In this document: one piece after another, positions 17,133-24,215 of the stretch
Layout of the letters: each line of letters begins with the position of its first letter
Numbering within the stretch: position 1 is the first letter of the stretch
From: Leptospira chreensis
Lineage (GTDB): Bacteria > Spirochaetota > Leptospiria > Leptospirales > Leptospiraceae
Direction of reading: 5' to 3'
Assembly: GCF_016919165.1 (NCBI RefSeq)
Contig: NZ_JAFFPS010000026.1
Span: 124,001-188,000, forward strand
DNA: 64,000 bases
The notes under the pieces: model-generated
What the model saw: the letters and a program-made list of their open reading frames with translations, nothing else
Told to the model about the DNA's origin: nothing
Databases searched by the model: none
Program-made: the position numbers and the translations under genes

Positions 17133-20100
17133 TTGATTAGAATTTTTGCTCCGCGTTTTTGTTGAGTGTACAACCTTCCAAATTTTTCGTTCGGCATAGA
17201 ACCTGTATCATCCGACAAATCAGGTTTTAAGGCTAACAATTCATAGATAGGAACTTGGTCCCCTTCGTATGTATTGATTTGGCGTTGGTTGCCTAAATGG
17301 AAGAGGCGTTTTACTTTTTCCATCGTTTCTTGAGAGATATTAATCGGAACACCCACACCACCTCGGCGGATGGCTTGGGTTTGTGTTACTGTTTTTCCCC
17401 ATACATCATAATTGAATTTTGATTTACCAATGACTCCCGCCACCACCGGTCCTGAATGAATGGCAATGGTAATTCCATTCGGATGGAAAGGAATGTCTCT
17501 AAAGTCTTCAATCATTCGATTGACTTCGTCTTTTATTTGTAAGGCGGCAAGGCAAGCATCCACTGCATGGGTAAAGTTTCCGATAGGAAGTCCACCTGCC
17601 GCGAGATACATATCGCCCGTCATACGAAGTTTTTCCATTCCTTGCGCTTTGATGATTTCATCAAACCTAGAGAAATATAAATCCAAACCTTCAATGAGTT
17701 CTTCTGGTGTGAGTTGTCCTGTGATTTGTGAAAATCCAGGAAAACTAGTCATAAGCAGTGTTACATTTTCAAATTCGACGGGATTGACCCTTCCTTTTTT
17801 TTGTAACTCTTCGGCTACGTTTTTGGGAAGGATGTTGAGTAGTAATGAATCGGATCTTTGTTTTTCTTCTTCAATTTTTTTCAGTAAGAAGTGGTTGTTG
17901 ATGGCACTCGCAATATGTTCCGAAACACCGACAATAGAATTCACTTCATCTGTATTAAGTTGGATGTTTTCATCACTAATTCCATAAACTGCCATAGCCA
18001 CGACTTCGTCATTGTTGACGAGAGGGGAGATGAGAAATCCTTTCATTCCCGATTTTTCTGTAATTTGTTTGTCGATTGAGAACGGCATGGATTTAGGAAC
18101 ATGTTTCATATAGAAATGTCTTTTTCTTTGGTAACATTTGTAAATGAACCCACTTTCTTCTCTCAGTGGAAAACGAAGGGATTTGAAATAATTGATGTTA
18201 TCATCCACTAACAGGTCAAATCCGGAGTGGTTGAGATAACGAAATTCATTGTATTCTTTGTCCAAGAAATAGAGAACACAATGTTCGATTTTATAGTTCT
18301 TACGAATGAATCCAAAAATTTCTGCGAGGATATTTTCTAAATTATTTTGAGAGTTCACCGTTTTAGCAAACTCATTCATCTTTTGAATTTCGCCTCTGGC
18401 TCTTTCGGATTTTTTCCTTTCCTCTTCTGTGATTTGTAATAATAGAGAGTTTTGGATGGCTCCCGCTATTTGGTCACAGAATCCGGCGATCCTTCGGAGG
18501 ACCTCCCTTGTGACTTCCATGGGTTTTTGGTAGGAAGTAAAGTATGCCATACCAATCACTTCGTTTTGAACGACGAGTGGGACTGCAACGAAGGAAGTCA
18601 GGCTTAATTTTGAAAATATTTGTTCGTCTAACTCCGATTCGTATCGCTTAGGAGGTTTCGGAACAAACAATGCTCTTTTTCTGGCATATGTTTTGTAAAT
18701 GATCCCCCCCTTTTCGTTCAAAGGAACCCTGAAGGATTTTGCAAATAACAACTGTTCCTCTGTTGCGTAAGTCGGAATTGTTGTTTTGTAAGTGTATAAT
18801 TCTTTTTTCTTTGTATCAATGAGTTGGAGGAGAGTGGCTTCAATCTCAAATGTTTTTAAGATATAGTTAAACATCTCATCGATGATTTGTGAGAGGCTAG
18901 ACTCTGAGTTGATTTTTTTTGTGAATTCGTTTAACTTCACAACTTCGTTCTTCGCATTTTCCATCTGCATTCTTGCATTTTCTGCAATGAACTTTTCACG
19001 ATTCATTTCTTCCACGAGAATCGAGTTGGTAACAGCAGTGGCGATGTTCTCTGCCGTGTTTTCCACTAATTGGAGTTGTGGTTTGGAAAAACTCGTACCT
19101 TTTTGTTCGCTAAGAAGAGTCAACATCGCAATGACTTTTCCTTGCGAACTGAGAGGGATGATCATTCCAGGTTGTTTCCCAATCAATTGGACAAATTTTT
19201 GATTGGATTCGTTGAGACGTGATTCCCAAACTTTGGCAAATCGAAAAGGGCGGTTCCTTTTGTAGACATGATAAAAAAGCCCAGCACTTGGATCTAGAGG
19301 GAAACTCATACCTTGTAAGGCAGAATCAAGATTGAGTCCTGAGTTAGGAGAGACTACGGATTTATGGTAAAGGATTTTTGAGTTTTCGGAATCGACTAAA
19401 AGTAAAATCATCGAATCGCAAAAAACCTCTTCGTTCAAATAATCGAAGGCTTTGGCGAGAATACTATCGAGTTCGAGAGATGTGTTGAGTGTTTTTGCAA
19501 ATTCATTGAGCCTTTCTATGTTTGCTTTCGAATATTCTAATTCATGTGTCCTTTCAACAACAATGTCCTCCAATCCTTCTTTCAGGATGTTGAGTTCTTT
19601 ATTCGAAACTTCGAGTCGTTCTTTTAATTTTTCAATCGAAAGGTAGGCTCTTGTGAATCCATAAGAGAGAATGTATCCTTGGAATAAGATAAAACCTAAA
19701 AACCCAAAAGGCATTACATTCATTGTGTTGATGACATTGTTTTGATAGAGGATATCATGGACAACGGTTCCAAAAACAAAACTAAAACCAATCAGGGAGA
19801 GTCCGGCCCCCACAGTGTCGGAACGGTAAGCCATAATGATGGCAATGGTGATACGAACGCAGACAGAGATTAAAAAGATTTGGAAAAAATGAATTTTAGC
19901 GCTGAAGATGGCGACTGGTAAAAATAAGGAAGCAAGGAAGGGCGTGATGAGGATATAAAGAACCCACATGGTCCTTGGGCCAACAGTGTTAGGAAATACC
20001 AACCGGTAGAAGTAAGCAAAGACAATGGTTGCGATATAAATGGTGGCAAATTCCAAGCGGATGAGAAAATCCATCGGCATTTCCGGGAAGATGTCTAGAA

Positions 20101-20866
20101 TATTCCTCTCTCCTATTGTAAGGAGGCGCATAACAATCAGTAGACTAAAAAGGGAGATAAAAAGACTGGCTTTGTCTTGTCTGCGCATAACAAACAAACC
20201 CAAATGATATAATGCCCAAAGAAAAATACTTCCCGCGAGAAAAGATGTGATTTGATAACTGCGATTGACTTTGTCGTATAACGTTCGTCTTTCGCCCAGT
20301 TCCATACTTTCCCAAAACCCACCTTTGGAGTAGTGGAAGTTCGAAATTTCATAAACAATTTCTGTTTCACCAGAAAGAGGTTCCAAATCCATAAGAACTG
20401 ATTTATAAGATGGTTCAAAGTAATTTGGATTGATTCCAAAACTACCTTGTTCCACTACCAGTTTGCCATTGACATACAATCTGTAGGCAGACGAGAGATC
20501 TAGGTTGTGAAAGGCCAGTGTTGGTGTGTTTGGTGGGAAAAAAACTTTTAGCTTATATGTCGCATATCCAAATCCGCCGAGAGATTCACCAAACCAATCG
20601 ACACCTTTCCAATTGGAGGGAATGGTTTGGTAGATGTATTTGGGTTCTCGTCCGAGTTCGGTATCAATTTGGATTCCTTGGTTGGTTTGTTTCCAATAAA
20701 ATTCCCATTCTCCATCAAGGGTGATATTTCCATCTTTAGAGAAGTCCCATGAGGACAAGTCCATCTTTCCTTCCTTTGCGATTGGTTTATTGCGATTGAC
20801 TTCCTTACAGTGGGAGAATCCAAAGAACAGACCGAATAGGAATAACAAAATGACTCTTTTCTTCAT
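17129..20866 (-). CDS. 7TMR-DISM receptor with three GAF domains and degenerate cyclase domain
   Basis: 1245 residues. A lipoprotein-like signal (ends GFSHC, residue 20) precedes a 7TMR-DISM extracellular jelly-roll (about 40-190; LDGEWEFYW), seven membrane helices (about 205-420) and a coiled coil. Three GAF domains (about 460-615, 650-810 and 840-1000) and a class III cyclase fold (1035-1220) follow. The catalytic site is broken: the first metal Asp is Ser1041 (MTSFPGFS), the base-selecting Lys is Arg1081, the adenine Asp is Lys1158, and the Asn/Arg pair is Thr1161/Ala1165. Only Asp1085 remains. It probably cannot make cAMP alone and may regulate or pair with the intact cyclase encoded directly downstream with a 4-base overlap. 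Confidence 0.9.
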   Translation of the reverse strand: MKKRVILLFLFGLFFGFSHCKEVNRNKPIAKEGKMDLSSWDFSKDGNITLDGEWEFYWKQTNQGIQIDTELGREPKYIYQTIPSNWKGVDWFGESLGGFGYATYKLKVFFPPNTPTLAFHNLDLSSAYRLYVNGKLVVEQGSFGINPNYFEPSYKSVLMDLEPLSGETEIVYEISNFHYSKGGFWESMELGERRTLYDKVNRSYQITSFLAGSIFLWALYHLGLFVMRRQDKASLFISLFSLLIVMRLLTIGERNILDIFPEMPMDFLIRLEFATIYIATIVFAYFYRLVFPNTVGPRTMWVLYILITPFLASLFLPVAIFSAKIHFFQIFLISVCVRITIAIIMAYRSDTVGAGLSLIGFSFVFGTVVHDILYQNNVINTMNVMPFGFLGFILFQGYILSYGFTRAYLSIEKLKERLEVSNKELNILKEGLEDIVVERTHELEYSKANIERLNEFAKTLNTSLELDSILAKAFDYLNEEVFCDSMILLLVDSENSKILYHKSVVSPNSGLNLDSALQGMSFPLDPSAGLFYHVYKRNRPFRFAKVWESRLNESNQKFVQLIGKQPGMIIPLSSQGKVIAMLTLLSEQKGTSFSKPQLQLVENTAENIATAVTNSILVEEMNREKFIAENARMQMENAKNEVVKLNEFTKKINSESSLSQIIDEMFNYILKTFEIEATLLQLIDTKKKELYTYKTTIPTYATEEQLLFAKSFRVPLNEKGGIIYKTYARKRALFVPKPPKRYESELDEQIFSKLSLTSFVAVPLVVQNEVIGMAYFTSYQKPMEVTREVLRRIAGFCDQIAGAIQNSLLLQITEEERKKSERARGEIQKMNEFAKTVNSQNNLENILAEIFGFIRKNYKIEHCVLYFLDKEYNEFRYLNHSGFDLLVDDNINYFKSLRFPLREESGFIYKCYQRKRHFYMKHVPKSMPFSIDKQITEKSGMKGFLISPLVNNDEVVAMAVYGISDENIQLNTDEVNSIVGVSEHIASAINNHFLLKKIEEEKQRSDSLLLNILPKNVAEELQKKGRVNPVEFENVTLLMTSFPGFSQITGQLTPEELIEGLDLYFSRFDEIIKAQGMEKLRMTGDMYLAAGGLPIGNFTHAVDACLAALQIKDEVNRMIEDFRDIPFHPNGITIAIHSGPVVAGVIGKSKFNYDVWGKTVTQTQAIRRGGVGVPINISQETMEKVKRLFHLGNQRQINTYEGDQVPIYELLALKPDLSDDTGSMPNEKFGRLYTQQKRGAKILIK

Positions 20867-20916
20867 AGTTAGGCTACTAAGGTTAAGAACTAGTGATGGA
20901 AAAGAAAAGGAAAAAT

Positions 20917-21915
20917 TCAGGAATAACTGACTTTTATTTGAGAAGATGAAAAATGCTTTTGCAGAGTCGTTGACATAAGATTTAAAATTTCTTCTGTTTC
21001 TTGTTTCGAATAAGAAACAATTTTATCTTTTTTTTCAAAAGCATGAAATAAAATCGAAGAGTCCTTTCTTACATCCACCATCCTCTTTAAAAAATCAATA
21101 TTCATTCGAAATCCGCCAATACTGATGTCAAGAATGCCTTCCATTTTTAGTTCTTTCCCTAACTTCTCAGCTAACGATTGGTAATGGGTTTGCCAATTCG
21201 GAACTCGCAATATGGGATCCAAACAAATACGAACTTTCCAACCATCGGTGATGGCTTGGTTTATGGCTTTCAATCGGGCTTGTAGGGACGGAGTTCCATG
21301 TTCGATGGTTTCAATCACTTCCTGTGGACTTAAAGTCCAAGCCAGAATGACATTGGGGTTCGGAGTGGATTTGGCAATTTGACTGTAGTTAGTTGACTTG
21401 GTTCGAATTTCTAAACTCAAACCCGGCTCTGTGTTAGCAAATTCCAACCATGCTTTGGTGGCTGGAAAAAATGATTCCAAGGCAAGAAGGTCTGTGTCAT
21501 AAGATAAAGCAAGATAGAGGGATTTATTTTTTTCTAAGAACTCAGTTGTGGCAGAAAAAAAATCTTCCCAATTAACAAATAACACAAGATTGGCGGAAGG
21601 AAACATCCCTTGTAGATAACAATATTCGCAATCGTAAATGCAGTTGAGAGCGAGTGTATTATAATAAAAATTTGGATGTGAGAAGTTGGGTGCAAAATCA
21701 CTTCCTGGGTATAAAAACTGGTCCTTTTTTTCTGCCAAAATTAATTTGGGAGTTTCTTTTTGGATGCGGAAGTTTTGCGAATTCCGATTGAAACTATCTT
21801 TATAATGTCTGATGGGAATGGGAATGGCATTTGGAAATCGCGTTAGAATCTCTTTGGTGCGAAAGTGATCTTTGATACTGTCTTCAATATAAATATGAGA
21901 GAATGCTTTAAACAT
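20917..21915 (-). CDS. Spore-photoproduct-lyase-like radical SAM protein
   Basis: 332 residues from the ATG at 21915, which has GGAGG 10 bases upstream; an in-frame ATG at 21939 lacks a ribosome site. The radical SAM cluster motif is Cx3Cx2C at Cys92, Cys96 and Cys99 (CIYDCEYCYLQ), the spacing typical of the SPL family, followed by the family's VNWEDFF. Bacillus SPL needs a further Cys as H-atom donor about 44 residues on. Here the matching region (LALSYDTDLL, Tyr139) has none, and no Cys occurs between Cys99 and RICLDP near 230. So it is SPL-like but probably performs another reaction. It overlaps the nucleosidase-like gene upstream by 8 bases. Confidence 0.85.
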   Translation of the reverse strand: MFKAFSHIYIEDSIKDHFRTKEILTRFPNAIPIPIRHYKDSFNRNSQNFRIQKETPKLILAEKKDQFLYPGSDFAPNFSHPNFYYNTLALNCIYDCEYCYLQGMFPSANLVLFVNWEDFFSATTEFLEKNKSLYLALSYDTDLLALESFFPATKAWLEFANTEPGLSLEIRTKSTNYSQIAKSTPNPNVILAWTLSPQEVIETIEHGTPSLQARLKAINQAITDGWKVRICLDPILRVPNWQTHYQSLAEKLGKELKMEGILDISIGGFRMNIDFLKRMVDVRKDSSILFHAFEKKDKIVSYSKQETEEILNLMSTTLQKHFSSSQIKVSYS

Positions 21916-22774
21916 GGAGGGAAGTCCTCCACTCGTCAAAGTATGTTTTTAGATCGTTTTTGGATTTTAAATTGATTTTGGATGATTCCTCTGGAAAAGG
22001 AAGTGGTGAATGGGGATTACGCAATCGAAAGAAACGAATGGATTTTTTGAGATCATGTTTCATAGTCTCTGTTAGGCGGATGTTTTGAATGAAACTTTCT
22101 ACCTTAGGCCAATCGATGGATTCCACTTCATCAACACGATTCCAAGGTAAGGGAGTGGCCCATTCTTCAAATAAATCGTTAGTGATTTTTGTCATCATGG
22201 TCTCAACATCTTCTATTTGGCAAAATTTTCCTTCTAAGTGGTCGGATATCAGTTTTCCTAACGCTATATTTTCTAAGGGAAAATAAAGGGAAGCCGCTTC
22301 AAAAAAACCAGCTCCTTCCATATCGACAAGACTCGTATCCAATAACTCTTCTTTCGAAAGAGATAAAAAACGATCCACGACCTTTTCTTTGGTCACCGGC
22401 CGATCGAAGGTTTTGAGACTTGTTTCATTTTTAAACTTTGAATTTAAGATTCGATCCGGGTAAAAGTCCCTTTGGGATCCAACATCCGTAATTTTATGAA
22501 TCCAAAAAAAGTCGCCTAATGCTAGTTCGGATGGATAGGCACCGGCAATGCCCAAATTCCAAACTTTCATTTGTTTTCTTTCCTCTTTGGATAAGTTGTG
22601 AGCAAATTCAGAAACAGCCAAGGCCATAGAAAGTTTGCCTGTACCTGAAATAATAATATAATGAGATTCTTTTTGGAAAATACGAAATTTGCCAGGATGG
22701 GATAAGGGTTTTGCCTGCAGAAGTTCCAACCATGGTTTGGCCTCGGAAAGAACAGCGAAAAACAATGCAGACAT
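21908..22774 (-). CDS. MTA/SAH-nucleosidase-like protein
   Basis: 288 residues; the first ~190 form a nucleoside phosphorylase/hydrolase fold. Residues matching the E. coli MTA/SAH nucleosidase catalytic set are present: Glu11 (SEAKPW), Glu153 in DMEGAG and Asp178 in LISDH. GIAGAY near 75-80 is the usual nucleotide-binding turn. The C-terminal ~100 residues are extra and helical, with no family I recognise. It is transcribed first and overlaps the radical SAM gene by 8 bases. As this enzyme class can remove 5'-deoxyadenosine, the product of radical SAM chemistry, the pairing makes sense. Exact substrate is uncertain; futalosine-type or other purine nucleosides are possible. Confidence 0.8.
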   Translation of the reverse strand: MSALFFAVLSEAKPWLELLQAKPLSHPGKFRIFQKESHYIIISGTGKLSMALAVSEFAHNLSKEERKQMKVWNLGIAGAYPSELALGDFFWIHKITDVGSQRDFYPDRILNSKFKNETSLKTFDRPVTKEKVVDRFLSLSKEELLDTSLVDMEGAGFFEAASLYFPLENIALGKLISDHLEGKFCQIEDVETMMTKITNDLFEEWATPLPWNRVDEVESIDWPKVESFIQNIRLTETMKHDLKKSIRFFRLRNPHSPLPFPEESSKINLKSKNDLKTYFDEWRTSLHV

Positions 22775-22801
22775 AGTCTAAACATGGAACAGGGGGGTTC
22801 C

Positions 22802-23344
22802 ATGCAAAGAAAAGTTTTGTTTGCCATTTTTCTCTTTATGGGTTCTTATATCTATGCTGGAGCAAAAAAGATGTCATTCCATGATTTCAAATCCGTTTCA
22901 ATCCAAGGGAAAGAAGTTTCCCTTTCCGAATACAAGGGCCATCCCGTCCTAGTTGTGAACGTAGCATCTAAGTGTGGTTATACGCCGCAGTATGAAGGAC
23001 TCGAAAAAATCCATCAGTCCTATAAAGATAAAGGACTAAAAGTAGTTGGATTTCCTTCCAATGATTTTGGTGGTCAGGAGCCGGGGACCGAATCACAAAT
23101 TGCCGAGTTCTGCAAACTCAACTTTGGGGTCAGTTTTGATCTGATGAAAAAAACCAAAGTATTGGGAAATGATAAAGACCCTGTGTATCAATTCTTGACT
23201 GAGAATGCAAAAGAAAAAGGGGATGTAAAATGGAACTTTGAAAAATTCCTAATCGATAAAGAGGGGAAGGTTGTTCATCGTTTTCCTTCTGGAACCAAAC
23301 CGGAAAGTGCGGAGCTAAAACAAGCCATTGAAAGTCTTCTTTAA
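22802..23344 (+). CDS. Glutathione peroxidase-family peroxidase (2-Cys, thioredoxin-type)
   Basis: 180 residues from the ATG at 22802, which follows AGGGGGG; an ATG at 22784 would add 6 residues. A signal peptide (about 1-20, ending IYAGA) suggests a periplasmic enzyme. The peroxidatic Cys58 is in VASKCGYT. The Gln of GGQEPG and the Trp of KWNFEKF complete the catalytic group. A second Cys in IAEFCK matches the resolving Cys of thioredoxin-dependent GPx enzymes, so the reductant is probably not glutathione. It reduces hydrogen peroxide or lipid peroxides. Its end overlaps the ChaN-like gene by 17 bases. Confidence 0.92.
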   Translation: MQRKVLFAIFLFMGSYIYAGAKKMSFHDFKSVSIQGKEVSLSEYKGHPVLVVNVASKCGYTPQYEGLEKIHQSYKDKGLKVVGFPSNDFGGQEPGTESQIAEFCKLNFGVSFDLMKKTKVLGNDKDPVYQFLTENAKEKGDVKWNFEKFLIDKEGKVVHRFPSGTKPESAELKQAIESLL

Positions 23345-24200
23345 TCAATTTGTTTATCCTTTTCTTTTCGTTTTTCTAAGTTTTGCCATTTCTGCCGAGG
23401 AAACTTCCTCGGTTGTACAAATCGTTCGAACATCCACGGCAGAAACTGTTTCCATTGCAGAGATAGTCAAAGAATCATCCAAATATGATGTCGTTGTTTT
23501 GGGCGAAGAACATGACAATGGGGACCTGCATCGTTTTTATGAATCTTTATTTAAAAGTATTTCTGATTTAGAGCCCACTTCTTTGTCTTTGGAAATGTTG
23601 GAACAAGACCAACAAAACATAGTCAATGAATTTATCAAAGGAACCATCACTGAGTCACATTTCCTTTCAATCACATCGAACTGGAAATCCTTTAAGACCG
23701 ACTATCTACCGTTAGTATCCATTGCCAAAGAAAAAAAATGTAATGTAGTTGCTGCCAACCCTCCCAGGCGATACGTAAATGTAATTTCAAGAAAGGGTTT
23801 GTCCGCGTATCGCGAGTTTTCAGATGGGGCACTACAGTATTTACCTCCCGCTTATAGTTTGGAAAAGTATCTAACGGAAGATTACAAACAAAGGTTAACT
23901 GCCCTATTTGCCGGTGGGCATGGAGCAAACCATGGACCTGTGAACCAATATTTGGTTCTTGGCCAAGCCACTTGGGACCAAGGGATGGCTGAATCCATTT
24001 CTCGGGAATTCTACAAATCAGGAAAGAAGGTGGTTCACTTAAATGGAAGGTTTCATTCCGATCGGAAGGGTGGTGTCGTCCACAGACTACGAGAAATGGG
24101 CCATTCTGTCTTAGTTATCTCTGGATTTGTCAAAGATCGGGAAGAGAGTGGGGAATTTGTGAAAATCGCTGATTTTGTAATTTTAACAAACGGCCGATAA
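23328..24200 (+). CDS. ChaN-like protein (haem-binding, DUF399)
   Basis: 290 residues from a TTG inside the end of the peroxidase gene; a signal peptide follows at once (about 1-22, ending AISA). The ChaN/DUF399 pattern is clear: VVVLGEEHDNGDLH near residue 50, SLEMLEQDQQ near 85, AANPPRRYV near 145 and LNGRFHSD near 240. Family members are envelope proteins reported to bind haem and are linked to iron supply. The cluster with a peroxidase suggests management of haem or iron and peroxide together, which is inference. The start codon is not certain, since GGAG is 13 bases away. Confidence 0.82.
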   Translation: MKVFFNQFVYPFLFVFLSFAISAEETSSVVQIVRTSTAETVSIAEIVKESSKYDVVVLGEEHDNGDLHRFYESLFKSISDLEPTSLSLEMLEQDQQNIVNEFIKGTITESHFLSITSNWKSFKTDYLPLVSIAKEKKCNVVAANPPRRYVNVISRKGLSAYREFSDGALQYLPPAYSLEKYLTEDYKQRLTALFAGGHGANHGPVNQYLVLGQATWDQGMAESISREFYKSGKKVVHLNGRFHSDRKGGVVHRLREMGHSVLVISGFVKDREESGEFVKIADFVILTNGR

Positions 24201-24215
24201 GAATAGGGAGAACCT

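Noticed and set aside
20917..21915. Naming the radical SAM gene as true spore photoproduct lyase (splB)
   Set aside because: The essential H-donor Cys region has no Cys and the organism type does not form spores.
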